A stretch of 35,994 bases of DNA from Candidatus Moraniibacteriota bacterium (GCA_028695025.1 JAQVJV010000009.1:1-35994), one strand, 5' to 3'. Numbered from the stretch's first letter, positions 7,757 to 15,429 are shown. Numbers and translations: made by a program. The notes: a model not told the origin generated them from the letters alone.

Positions 7757-10639
7757 ATGAAAAAATATAATCCAAAATCTATCGAGGCGAAATGGCAGAA
7801 ATACTGGCGGAAAAAGAAATTGCATAACACTTCCGACAGCGTGCCCGGGAAGAAAAATTTCATACTGCTCACCGAATTTCCCTATCCGTCCGGGAATTTG
7901 CATATCGGCCATTGGTATGCGTTTGCTGTGCCGGACATCCTGGCGCGGTTTTTGCGTTTTCAGGGAAAAAATGTGATGTATCCGATGGGCTTTGACGCTT
8001 TCGGCCTCCCGGCGGAGAACGCGGCGATCAAGCGGAAATTGGATCCCAAAAAATGGACCGAGCAGAACATCAAATACATGGCCGACCAGTTCGAAACAAT
8101 GGGAGCGAGTTTTGATTGGTCGCGGAGCGTCTCGACGATTGATTCGGAATATTACAAATGGACGCAGTGGATATTTCTCGAAATGCTCAAAAACGGGCTT
8201 GCCAGGAAAGCCGAAACGACTGTCAATTGGTGCCCGGGATGCAAGACGGTGCTTGCGAACGAACAAGTGGTGAATGGCGCATGCGAGCGTTGCGACGCGG
8301 CGGTCGAGCAAAAAAAGATGGCTCAGTGGCTGTATCGGACCACGGCTTATGCCGACAAACTGACGGACGATCTTGAGAAACTCGATTGGCCGGAGTCGAC
8401 GAAACTGGCGCAGAAGAATTGGATTGGAAGAAGCGAGGGAACAACCATAAAGTTCAAAGTTAAAAGTGAAAAGTTAAAAATTAAGGAAGACATTCATTTT
8501 AAAGTCTTCACGACGCGCTTGGATACTATATATGGCTGCACTTATTGCGTGCTTGCTCCCGAGCATCCGCTCGTCGAAGAATTGAGAGACGGAATAAAAA
8601 ACTATAAAGATGTAGAAAAATATATTGCCAAAGCCAAGAAGAAAACCGAACTTGAGCGCACCGAACTTCAAAAGGAAAAAACCGGCGTTGAGCTCAAAGG
8701 CGTAAGCGCCATAAATCCATTTACAAATGAAGCCGTGCCGATATTCGTTGCCGATTATGTCCTGGGAAACTATGGGACCGGCGCGGTGATGGCGGTTCCC
8801 GCCCACGACGAACGGGACTGGGAATTTGCGAAAAAATACAAATTGCCTGTGAAGCAATCAATCGCTCCCCATAGCTTTGATGAAAAAAATCCTCCTCGAA
8901 AAGGAAAAAAGAATACGGTGAGAAAAGTGGTTCACGTTTTGCTCACAAGAAAAAACGGCGATGTCCTGACATTGAACCTGAAAGGCGATGAGTGGGGAAA
9001 AGAGAAGCCAAAGACATTTGTCATTGGCGGAATCGAAGATGGGGAAAGTCCTGAAAAAACGGCGCTTCGCGAAGTGCGGGAAGAAACCGGATATGCGGAC
9101 GTGGAAGTCGTGAAGGTGATGCCCATTGAATTCCATGCGGAATTTTTTGCGGCCCACAAGGATGTGAACCGGTACGTGAAAACGACCGGCGTGGTTTGCC
9201 GATTGAAATCGGAAAAGAGGCGGGAAGTGAGCGAGGAAGAAAAAAACCTCCACGAGCTTGTTTGGGTGAAGCGGGAAAAGCTCCCGACTTCCCTTACTAT
9301 TCCGGACGATATTTTTCTTTCTAAGGCCTATCTTGAAGCTGTTGATACTTATGCCGGACCGGGGGTTCTGATCGACTCCGGAAAATATTCCGGACTTGAT
9401 TCCGCAAAAGCCCGCGAGGAAATGGCGAAGTGGCTTGAGAAAAACAGGCTTGGAAAAAAAACGGTGAACTATCGCCTTCACGACTGGGTGATTTCGCGGC
9501 AGAGATATTGGGGAGCGCCGATCCCGGTCGTATACTGCGAAAAGTGCGGAATTGTTCCTGTTCCAGAAAAAGATCTTCCGGTGAAACTTCCTCCGCTCAA
9601 GGATTTTCTTCCGACCGGAGACGGAAAATCGCCGCTTGCGAAAGCCACGAAATGGGTGAATGTGAAATGTCCGAAATGCGGGAGCCGGGCCGAGCGCGAG
9701 ACGGACACGATGGACACGTTTGTCGATTCATCCTGGTATTTCTTGCGCTACGCCGACCCCAAGAACAAGAAAAAATTTGCCGAACGCGCCAAGATGAAAA
9801 AATGGCTTCCGGTTCCGCTATATATCGGCGGCGCGGAACACAATACGATGCATCTCCTCTACTCCCGCTTTTTCACGAAAGTTCTCAATGATCTTGGGCA
9901 TGTCGATTTCGACGAACCTTTTGTCGGGCGGCGCAATCATGGGACGATCCTCGGTCCGGACAACCAAAAAATGTCCAAATCACGCGGGAACGTCATTGAT
10001 CCGGATGAGCAGGTGAAGAAATGGGGCGCGGACAGCGTGCGGATGTATCTTGCTTTCATGGGTCCGTACGACCAAAACGCCAGCTGGCAAATGACCGGAA
10101 TTGTAGGCGTACGGCGGTTTTTGGAGAGAGTATGGAAATTGAAATCAAAGATCAGTGAACAAAGACCAGTGAACAATGAATTGGAAAGCTTGTTCAATAA
10201 AACCATCAAAAAAGTTACAGAAGATATTGAGAATCTGCATTTCAATACTGCTATAAGCTCATTGATGATACTTCTTAACGAATTGGAAAAACAAGAACAA
10301 ATATACATTATACATTATACATTATACATTATACTTTTAAGCCCTTTTGCTCCTCATGTCGCCGAAGAAATCTGGTCTGAACTCGGTCATGGGAAGTCTA
10401 TTTTTCTTGAAAAATGGCCGAAATATGATCCGAAACTTGTTCAGGAAACGGAAGCGACGCTTATCATCCAGGTGAACGGAAAAGTCCGCGATGAGATGAA
10501 AATTGCGATTGAGGCGGGCGAGCGAGAAGCCAAGGGCCTGGCTCTCCAGTCAGAAAAAATCCAAAAATATATTCCGGACGAAGCCGAAATCAGAAAAATA
10601 ATTTTTGTTCCCGGACGGCTCATCAATTTTGTGCTATAG
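7757..10639 (+). CDS. leuS: Leucyl-tRNA synthetase with inserted NUDIX domain
   Basis: Class I synthetase charging tRNA-Leu. Visible parts in order: HIGH motif (about 49-52), the CP1 editing domain (TRLDTIYG, GTGAVMAVPAHDERDWEF), a complete NUDIX domain at about 385-530, the SRQRYWGAPIP return to the core, a Cys4 zinc ribbon (CEKCG, CPKCG), KMSKS (about 738-742), and the anticodon-binding domain. The NUDIX box fits G-x5-E-x7-REUxEExGU fully (EDGESPEKTALREVREETGY). It has 960 residues, against about 800-880 for bacterial enzymes. The ATG at 7757 (MKKYNPKSIEAKWQKYW) was preferred over the upstream GTG at 7748 because it matches the family start. Three short repeat tracts are also translated in frame. 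Synthetase identity is certain; the role of the NUDIX part is unknown. Confidence 0.96.
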   Translation: MKKYNPKSIEAKWQKYWRKKKLHNTSDSVPGKKNFILLTEFPYPSGNLHIGHWYAFAVPDILARFLRFQGKNVMYPMGFDAFGLPAENAAIKRKLDPKKWTEQNIKYMADQFETMGASFDWSRSVSTIDSEYYKWTQWIFLEMLKNGLARKAETTVNWCPGCKTVLANEQVVNGACERCDAAVEQKKMAQWLYRTTAYADKLTDDLEKLDWPESTKLAQKNWIGRSEGTTIKFKVKSEKLKIKEDIHFKVFTTRLDTIYGCTYCVLAPEHPLVEELRDGIKNYKDVEKYIAKAKKKTELERTELQKEKTGVELKGVSAINPFTNEAVPIFVADYVLGNYGTGAVMAVPAHDERDWEFAKKYKLPVKQSIAPHSFDEKNPPRKGKKNTVRKVVHVLLTRKNGDVLTLNLKGDEWGKEKPKTFVIGGIEDGESPEKTALREVREETGYADVEVVKVMPIEFHAEFFAAHKDVNRYVKTTGVVCRLKSEKRREVSEEEKNLHELVWVKREKLPTSLTIPDDIFLSKAYLEAVDTYAGPGVLIDSGKYSGLDSAKAREEMAKWLEKNRLGKKTVNYRLHDWVISRQRYWGAPIPVVYCEKCGIVPVPEKDLPVKLPPLKDFLPTGDGKSPLAKATKWVNVKCPKCGSRAERETDTMDTFVDSSWYFLRYADPKNKKKFAERAKMKKWLPVPLYIGGAEHNTMHLLYSRFFTKVLNDLGHVDFDEPFVGRRNHGTILGPDNQKMSKSRGNVIDPDEQVKKWGADSVRMYLAFMGPYDQNASWQMTGIVGVRRFLERVWKLKSKISEQRPVNNELESLFNKTIKKVTEDIENLHFNTAISSLMILLNELEKQEQIYIIHYTLYIILLSPFAPHVAEEIWSELGHGKSIFLEKWPKYDPKLVQETEATLIIQVNGKVRDEMKIAIEAGEREAKGLALQSEKIQKYIPDEAEIRKIIFVPGRLINFVL
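8449..8484 (+). repeat. AAAGTTAAAAGTGAAAAGTT repeat within leuS
   Basis: Overlapping words AAGTT(C/A)AAAG and AAGTGAAAAG, translated as a Lys-rich FKVKSEKLKIKE segment in the editing region. The same words occur near 23053-23080 and, rearranged, at 34251-34350. Confidence 0.6.
10150..10176 (+). repeat. Direct repeat GAYCAGTGAACAA x2 within leuS
   Basis: GATCAGTGAACAA (10150-10162) and GACCAGTGAACAA (10164-10176) are tandem 13-mers one base apart, translated as KISEQRPVNNE in the linker before the anticodon-binding helices. Confidence 0.65.
10303..10335 (+). repeat. ATACATT heptamer x4 within leuS
   Basis: Four perfect tandem copies of ATACATT plus a partial one, translated as YIIHYTLYII in the anticodon-binding domain just before LLSPFAPHVAEE. 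A heptamer array reads through all three frames, so its presence in a conserved gene is notable. Confidence 0.9.
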
Positions 10640-10642
10640 AGA

Positions 10643-10664
10643 ATATTCCAGCGACATGGAATAT
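10643..10664 (+). repeat. Hairpin between leuS and the NRAMP-like gene
   Basis: ATATTCCA, a 6-base loop, and TGGAATAT, then AAAAA and the next ATG. There is no T-run, so it is unlikely to terminate on this strand. It occupies the ribosome-binding region of the next gene. Confidence 0.5.
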
Positions 10665-10669
10665 AAAAA

Positions 10670-12109
10670 ATGAAAAAAAAGAAACACAAAAAAGAACATC
10701 TCCACACTCTTTCCGAATTTCGGCGCGAAGCCGGAATTCCGCTTGTGGTTGCCAAAAAAATGGTTCTCTGGGGCGAAGTAGGCGTGGTTCGAATGACGGA
10801 CGGGGCGCTTCGGATAACGGAGGCTGAAGTCCAAAGGATCAAAAAACTTCTTTCAAATCCGCGGCAAAAAATACGCTATTTCCTCCGTGTCATCGGTCCC
10901 GGAGTCATCACCGGCGCTTCAGATGACGATCCGGGCGGCATCGGGACCTATTCTTCGGCCGGGGCGATGTTTGGGTACGCGATTTTATGGACGGCAGTTT
11001 GGTTGCTACCGATCATGTTTGCCATCCAGGAAGTTTCGGCCCGCATCGGGATCGTCACCAATCACGGCCTCACCCATGTCCTCCAAAAACATTACTCGAA
11101 AAAAATTATCATTGGGATTGTGACGCTCCTTATTATCGCCAATGTGGTGAATATCGGCGCCGATCTTGGAGCGATGTCGGCCTCTCTCCGTTTGATTGCC
11201 GGGACGGATTTCTATTTTGGGGCGATTCTCTTTGCTTTTCTCATCATTCTTGCTGAAATATTTTTTCGCTATCATGTCTATGTGCGCGTTCTCAAATGGC
11301 TCACCTTTTCCGTTTTTGCTTATATCATCGCCGGATTCATGGCGCATCCAAATTGGATCGAGGTGGCGAAAAACGCTTTTGTGCCAAGACTCTATTTCAA
11401 TGAAAGCTATATTTTTGCCCTCATCGCTGTTTTTGGAACAACTATCACACCCTATATGTTTTTTTGGCAAACTTCGGAAGAGGTGGAAGAAAACAAACTG
11501 ATAAAACTCAAGTCAACGAAATCAGTCATTCATACCCGAGTCCAGGAAATGCGGACGGATGTCGGCGCGGGAATGCTTCTCGCCAATGTCGTTTTTTTCT
11601 TCATCGTGCTCACTGCCACCCAGGTTCTTTTCAGGAACGGGGTAACAAACATCGGATCAGCCCAAGAAGCGGCACTTGCCCTCAAGCCCTTCGCGGGAAA
11701 CGCGGCCTATATTCTATTTGCGCTTGGCATCATTGGAACGGGAATATTGGCGGTTCCGATCCTGGCCGGTTCGGGAGCTTATGCCCTTTGCGAAGTTCTC
11801 AAATGGCGCGAGGGGCTTGAGCAAAAATTTTCGCGGGCGAAAGGATTCTATCTCATCATCGCTTTTTCCATCTTCGTCGGGCTTCTTATGAACTTCATCG
11901 GAATTGAGCCGATTACGGCATTATACTACTCCGCCTATTTGAACGGCATTATTGCGCTTCCGCTTCTGGTTGCTATAATGATTGTCGGAAACGATAAGCG
12001 GATCATGGGCAAAGAAACGCACCCGACTTGGGTCAAGTTCTTCGGCTGGCTCGCGGTGGCGTTCATGGCGGCGGCGATTGTTGCGACCATCATATTATTT
12101 TTCAACTAA
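10670..12109 (+). CDS. NRAMP-related metal transporter with N-terminal HTH-like domain
   Basis: A 479-residue membrane protein with about 11 hydrophobic segments. The first has GASDDDPGGIGTYSSAGA at about 82-99, the position of the DPGN metal motif of NRAMP transporters. The TM6 equivalent reads FGTTITPYMFFWQ (near 255), where canonical members have M-P-H. The metal-coordinating Asn and Met are therefore not conserved, which sets it in a divergent NRAMP-like group of uncertain substrate (divalent metal or Mg is inference). The first 65 residues are soluble and resemble a small helix-turn-helix or MerR-like segment (TLSEFRREAGIPLVVAKKMV, then ITEAEVQRIKKLL). The start ATG 10670 lacks a Shine-Dalgarno. 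Its stop is 2 bases before uppP, so co-transcription is likely. Confidence 0.85.
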   Translation: MKKKKHKKEHLHTLSEFRREAGIPLVVAKKMVLWGEVGVVRMTDGALRITEAEVQRIKKLLSNPRQKIRYFLRVIGPGVITGASDDDPGGIGTYSSAGAMFGYAILWTAVWLLPIMFAIQEVSARIGIVTNHGLTHVLQKHYSKKIIIGIVTLLIIANVVNIGADLGAMSASLRLIAGTDFYFGAILFAFLIILAEIFFRYHVYVRVLKWLTFSVFAYIIAGFMAHPNWIEVAKNAFVPRLYFNESYIFALIAVFGTTITPYMFFWQTSEEVEENKLIKLKSTKSVIHTRVQEMRTDVGAGMLLANVVFFFIVLTATQVLFRNGVTNIGSAQEAALALKPFAGNAAYILFALGIIGTGILAVPILAGSGAYALCEVLKWREGLEQKFSRAKGFYLIIAFSIFVGLLMNFIGIEPITALYYSAYLNGIIALPLLVAIMIVGNDKRIMGKETHPTWVKFFGWLAVAFMAAAIVATIILFFN

Positions 12110-12111
12110 AA

Positions 12112-12930
12112 ATGGCTATTTTTCACGCAATTCTTTTGGGGCTGGTCCAGGGGGCGGGGGAATTTCTTCCTATATCCAGCTCGGCGCATTTGGTTCTCAT
12201 GCCGTGGTTTTTTCATTTTCCGGATCCGGGACTTTCTTTTGATGTTGCTTTGCATCTTGGGACATTGGTTGCAGTAATATTATACTTCTGGCGAGATTGG
12301 CTTGAGATTTTGAGGCTTGCCTTTCTTCCGAAGGTTCAATCTTCGGAGCTTCTAAGGTTGAACCTTCAAGGGCAATACAATAAAAAAATACTATATTTCC
12401 TGATCATTGCGACTATTCCCGGTGCGGTCTTTGGCTATTTCCTCGAATCCTATGCCGAAACCGTTTTTCGTTCCCCGCTTCTCATTGCATTCACCCTCAC
12501 CGCGCTCGGCCTGATCTTGTATCTTGTTGACCGCTATCACGTCCATCGGAAAACTATCGAAAATATGACCTGGCGTGACAGCTTGTGGATTGGGCTCTCA
12601 CAGGCGGGCGCAATCATTCCCGGGGTATCCCGTTCCGGAGCGACAATTACTGCCGGATTGTTTCTGGGCCTCAATCGTGAATCGGCGGCCCGGTTTTCGT
12701 TCCTTCTTTCCACGCCGATCATCTTGGGAGCGGCCTTGGTGAAACTGCCGCATTTGTTCGCCGCGGGATTTGACGCCCCGCTCATTGTCGGGATGATCAC
12801 GGCGGCGGCGAGCGGATATATTTCCATTAAATATCTCCTTTGTTGGATCCAAAGGGCGAGCTATGCTGTGTTTTTCTGGTATCGGATCGCATTGGCGGCG
12901 GTGATAATTGCTGTATATTTTGCAAGATAA
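12112..12930 (+). CDS. uppP: Undecaprenyl-diphosphatase
   Basis: Integral membrane phosphatase that converts undecaprenyl pyrophosphate to the monophosphate, recycling the lipid carrier for cell-wall synthesis. Both family signatures are present: QGAGEFLPISSSAHL at about 13-27 and PGVSRSGATITAGLFLGL from about 170. There are eight or so hydrophobic segments and 272 residues, a normal size. The start chosen is ATG 12112 (MAIFHAILLGLVQG); the earlier ORF start at 12028 overlaps the previous gene in another frame. A cytoplasmic loop (LPKVQSSELLRLNLQGQYN) is encoded by a palindromic repeat. It is followed 2 bases later by the thiolation-family gene. Confidence 0.95.
   Translation: MAIFHAILLGLVQGAGEFLPISSSAHLVLMPWFFHFPDPGLSFDVALHLGTLVAVILYFWRDWLEILRLAFLPKVQSSELLRLNLQGQYNKKILYFLIIATIPGAVFGYFLESYAETVFRSPLLIAFTLTALGLILYLVDRYHVHRKTIENMTWRDSLWIGLSQAGAIIPGVSRSGATITAGLFLGLNRESAARFSFLLSTPIILGAALVKLPHLFAAGFDAPLIVGMITAAASGYISIKYLLCWIQRASYAVFFWYRIALAAVIIAVYFAR
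12330..12368 (+). repeat. In-frame palindromic repeat within uppP
   Basis: GAAGGTTCAA (12330-12339) and its exact reverse complement TTGAACCTTC (12359-12368), with TCTTCGGAG between. This matches the palindrome before atpG (GAAGGCTCAACCTTCGGAG), so the two are members of one family. Confidence 0.8.
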
Positions 12931-12932
12931 TA

Positions 12933-13865
12933 GTGAAAAAAATCAAGAAACCAAAAGCACTTCTTCTTTTTTCCGGAGGGTTGGATTCGATTTTGGCGGC
13001 AAAAATTCTGGAAAAACAGGGGATCCGGGTCACGGCTCTTGCCCTCGAGAGCTATTTTTTCAACGTGGCTGAAGCCAAAAAATCAGCGAAGAAAAATGGC
13101 TTGAAAATCGTCACTAAAAATATTTCCGGGACGCATTTCGGAATTGTGAAGAATCCGCGCTTCGGATGCGGCGCGGGATTGAATCCTTGCATCGATTGTC
13201 ATTTGCTGATGGTGAAAACAGCGAAAAAATTTTTGAAAGAGAAAGGATTTGATTTTCTCGCGACGGGGGAGGTGCTCGGACAGCGTCCCCTCTCCCAAAA
13301 CAAAAGCGCGCTTGCGCTCATCGAAAAAGAGGCGGGGATGGTTGGGAAAATTCTTCGTCCCCTTTCGGCAAGAATCCTCCCGGAAACAGAAATGGAAAAA
13401 TCAGGATTGGCCGACCGGGAAAAACTTTTGGGAATTTCCGGACGCTCGCGAAAAGAGCAGTTGAAACTGGCCAAGAAATTAAAAATAAAATATTTCCCTG
13501 CGCCGGCCGGAGGCTGTATTCTCACCGACAAAGAATATTCAAAAAAACTGGAAGACTTAATGAATAAGGCAAAAAAAATCGGCGAAACCGATCTCGCTCT
13601 TCTTCGCCTTGGGCGTCATTTCTGGTTGGATGGCATAAAAATTATCCTGGGTCGAAACCACGGAGAGAATCTCGCGCTCAAGAAAATGGCGGAAAGCGGG
13701 GACATGATAATTGATCCAAAAACCGTTCCTGGCCCCACTGCGCTTGTTAGGGGAAAAGTTAACAAGAAGAATAATGATTACGTAATTGGTTATGTAATTC
13801 AGCTTCTTCAAAAATACTCCAAAAAATCGGATGGGGATTTCGAAATTATAACCAACCAAAAATAA
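12933..13865 (+). CDS. PP-loop ATP pyrophosphatase, tRNA-thiolation type (ThiI/MnmA-like)
   Basis: A 310-residue protein with the N-type PP-loop LLFSGGLDS at about 11-19, which binds ATP to adenylate a substrate. A Cys-containing box GCGAGLNPCIDCH lies at about 78-90, typical of a short group annotated as tRNA 4-thiouridine synthase-like. Candidate catalytic cysteines are in that box and in APAGGCILTD. The THUMP domain of full ThiI is absent. The start is taken as GTG 12933, two bases after the uppP stop, because the PP-loop should lie close to the N-terminus and upstream codons belong to uppP. Its exact tRNA position or sulfur donor cannot be inferred. A terminator follows directly. Confidence 0.8.
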   Translation: MKKIKKPKALLLFSGGLDSILAAKILEKQGIRVTALALESYFFNVAEAKKSAKKNGLKIVTKNISGTHFGIVKNPRFGCGAGLNPCIDCHLLMVKTAKKFLKEKGFDFLATGEVLGQRPLSQNKSALALIEKEAGMVGKILRPLSARILPETEMEKSGLADREKLLGISGRSRKEQLKLAKKLKIKYFPAPAGGCILTDKEYSKKLEDLMNKAKKIGETDLALLRLGRHFWLDGIKIILGRNHGENLALKKMAESGDMIIDPKTVPGPTALVRGKVNKKNNDYVIGYVIQLLQKYSKKSDGDFEIITNQK

Positions 13866-13889
13866 AAAGCCGATCAAATCGGCTTTTTT
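13866..13889 (+). terminator. Intrinsic terminator after the thiolation-family gene
   Basis: AAAGCCGAT, loop CAA, ATCGGCTTTTTT. Compact stem followed by a T-run. It probably ends the NRAMP-uppP-thiolase transcript. Confidence 0.9.
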
Positions 13890-13911
13890 GTGCCTCGGGC
13901 GAGAGTCGCCC

Positions 13912-13931
13912 CTCCTCTTGCAAGAGGAGGG
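13912..13931 (+). repeat. Perfect 20-bp palindrome downstream of tRNA-Leu
   Basis: CCTCCTCTTGCAAGAGGAGG is fully self-complementary. It lies between the terminator and the 3' end of the minus-strand tRNA. It may stop tRNA transcription, but it has no U-run on that strand. Confidence 0.6.
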
Positions 13932-13953
13932 ATAAAAACTCGCACTTCGGTTT

Positions 13954-14040
13954 TGGTGGGCGAGGAGGGAGTTGAACCCTCACGATATTGCTATCACAGG
14001 ATTTTGAGTCCTGCGTGTCTGCCAATTCCACCACTCGCCC
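13954..14040 (-). tRNA. tRNA-Leu(CAA)
   Basis: The reverse strand folds as a class II tRNA of 87 nt including an encoded CCA. The acceptor is GGGCGAG/CTCGCCC with discriminator A. The anticodon stem is CAGGA/TCCTG with loop CTCAAAA, so the anticodon is CAA. There is a variable arm, and the T arm is GAGGG-TTCAACT-CCCTC. It reads UUG codons. It has its own promoter on the minus strand at 14119-14147, overlapping the parA control region. The short ORF at 13846-14034 is a translation of this tRNA and is not a gene. Confidence 0.97.
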
Positions 14041-14058
14041 GATATTTTCCGCCAGTCA

Positions 14059-14098
14059 GCCTCGCCTCTTACGAGGGGCGGGGTTCCGCCACCGAGGC
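14059..14098 (-). repeat. GCCTCG...CGAGGC inverted repeat upstream of tRNA-Leu
   Basis: Outer arms GCCTCG and CGAGGC enclose CCTCttacGAGG and a GGCGGGGTTCCGCC stretch. It lies between the tRNA promoter and the tRNA 5' end, so it would be part of the precursor and removed in maturation. Confidence 0.55.
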
Positions 14099-14118
14099 AT
14101 TGTTTTCTTGATTTATTC

Positions 14119-14147
14119 ACTATAAAAAATATATATACTTGTGTCAA
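14119..14147 (-). promoter_or_regulatory. Promoter of tRNA-Leu (minus strand)
   Basis: On the reverse strand TTGACA (plus 14142-14147), a 17-base spacer, and TATAGT (plus 14119-14124). It physically overlaps the divergent parA promoter, so the two probably compete for polymerase. Confidence 0.8.
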
Positions 14148-14162
14148 TGATTATGTTATAAT
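14134..14162 (+). promoter_or_regulatory. parA promoter with extended -10
   Basis: TGTTATAAT gives an extended -10 with TATAAT at 14157-14162; the -35 is weak (TATACT, 14134-14139). The ATG is only 9 bases past the -10, so the transcript should be leaderless or carry a few bases. Confidence 0.75.
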
Positions 14163-14171
14163 ACCTCCGTA

Positions 14172-14960
14172 ATGGCCAAAATTATATCCCTCGTCAACCA
14201 AAAAGGCGGAGTGGGGAAAACCACGACCGCCGTCAATTTGTCTACGTCGCTTGCGCAAGCGGGAAAGTTTGTGTTGCTTGTCGATCTTGATCCGCAGGCA
14301 AACGCGACAAGCGGCCTGGGGGTGGATCCGCGGAGCATCGAAAAAAGCTTATACCACAGCATGGTTTTGGGGGAGCACCCGGGCGAACATATCATCAAGC
14401 TTCAAACCATGGGCCACAATCTTCTTCCTTCAAATCGGGATCTTGCCGGGGCGACGGTGGAACTTGTGAATCTCGACAACCGGGAATATCGGCTCTATAA
14501 CGCCCTTCGCCATGTCCGGACGGAATATGACTACATAATCATCGACAGCCCGCCGAGCCTCGGGCCGCTCACGATCAACGGGCTGGTGGCGTCGGATGAA
14601 GTGGTGATTCCCGTCCAGTGCGAATATTATGCCCTTGAAGGCTTGAGCCAGCTTCTGGAGACGATTAATTTGGTGCGTGACAATCTTCAGCCAGACCTCA
14701 AAATCATGGGGGCGGTGCTCACCATGTTCGACCGGCGCAACCGGTTGAGCTATCAAGTTGTCCGCGAAGTGAAAGACCATTTCCCGGGGCGGGTTTTTGA
14801 ATCAGTCATTCCCCGCAGTGTCCGTCTCGCTGAAGCGCCAAGTTTCGGGAAATCGATTTTTGATTTCGACCTTTTTTCGCGGGGGGCAAAATCCTATAAA
14901 AATTTGGCCAATGAGATTTTACGGACGGAATCGGAAGGCGAAAGCGGTTTTCATTTGTGA
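14172..14960 (+). CDS. parA: Chromosome-partitioning ATPase ParA/Soj
   Basis: Deviant Walker ATPase that binds DNA non-specifically when ATP-bound and segregates ParB-bound origins. The Walker motif KGGVGKTT is at 11-18, the second motif VDLDPQANATSGLG follows at about 39, and IIDSPPSLGPLTING is the Walker B region. It has 262 residues, typical of chromosomal Soj proteins, with no N-terminal DNA-binding extension. The start ATG 14172 is supported by the conserved MAKIISLVNQ opening. It likely has almost no leader. parB is two genes downstream, separated by a SET-domain gene. The promoter of that gene lies within the parA 3' end. Confidence 0.96.
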   Translation: MAKIISLVNQKGGVGKTTTAVNLSTSLAQAGKFVLLVDLDPQANATSGLGVDPRSIEKSLYHSMVLGEHPGEHIIKLQTMGHNLLPSNRDLAGATVELVNLDNREYRLYNALRHVRTEYDYIIIDSPPSLGPLTINGLVASDEVVIPVQCEYYALEGLSQLLETINLVRDNLQPDLKIMGAVLTMFDRRNRLSYQVVREVKDHFPGRVFESVIPRSVRLAEAPSFGKSIFDFDLFSRGAKSYKNLANEILRTESEGESGFHL

Positions 14961-14976
14961 AAATATTTTGTATAAT
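14948..14976 (+). promoter_or_regulatory. Promoter of the SET-domain gene, inside the parA 3' end
   Basis: TTTTCA (14948-14953), 17 bases, TATAAT (14971-14976). The -35 overlaps the last parA codons. Confidence 0.65.
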
Positions 14977-15015
14977 GCCTGATAGCGCTAGGGGCGTTTT
15001 TTATTTTTGAAAATT

Positions 15016-15429
15016 ATGAAAGAAGATAAAGAAAAATACATCTTGAAACGCGGTCTTAGCGGCCTCGGCCTTTTTGCGGCGCGCAGGATCAAAAAAGGTG
15101 AATTCGTGATCGAATATATCGGAAAAAAGCTCACTCCCGAAGAGTTCGACAAAAGTCCCGACAAAAAATATTTTTTCGAAATTGACGATTATTGGACGGT
15201 GGATGGGTCGGGTCGGGACAATACGGCGCGCTATATCAACCACGCCTGCCGTCCGAACTGCGAAGTGCGGATCTATGCCAAGCGCATCCGCATCTGGGCG
15301 ATCAAAAATATCAAAGAAGGAGAAGAATTCACGTACGACTACGGAAAGGAATATTTCAACGAATACATCAAGCCGAAAGGTTGCCGGTGCAAATCGTGCA
15401 TGAAAAAAAAGGCCAAAGCCTCTCCATGA
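15016..15429 (+). CDS. SET-domain protein lysine methyltransferase
   Basis: A 137-residue stand-alone SET domain, the fold that transfers methyl from S-adenosylmethionine to lysine side chains. The SAM-binding GLGLFAARRIKKGEF (from about 16), the pseudoknot motif RYINHACRPNCEV (about 72-84) and GEEFTYDYG are all present. A post-SET-like CRCKSC ends the protein (about 123-128) and probably completes a zinc site. The ATG at 15016 was taken rather than the TTG at 15007. It has its own promoter, and a terminator whose hairpin overlaps its stop codon, so it is a separate transcript between parA and parB. The substrate is unknown; ParA, ParB or a nucleoid protein would be natural guesses from position only. 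Confidence 0.9.
   Translation: MKEDKEKYILKRGLSGLGLFAARRIKKGEFVIEYIGKKLTPEEFDKSPDKKYFFEIDDYWTVDGSGRDNTARYINHACRPNCEVRIYAKRIRIWAIKNIKEGEEFTYDYGKEYFNEYIKPKGCRCKSCMKKKAKASP

Noticed and set aside
13846-14034. 62-residue minus-strand ORF (MVELADTQDSKS...)
   Set aside because: It is the translation of the tRNA-Leu gene itself, a common artefact.
14172-15429. Alternative genetic code (TGA as glycine, as in Gracilibacteria)
   Set aside because: parA, the SET gene and others end at TGA exactly where the family ends, and no conserved Gly falls on TGA.
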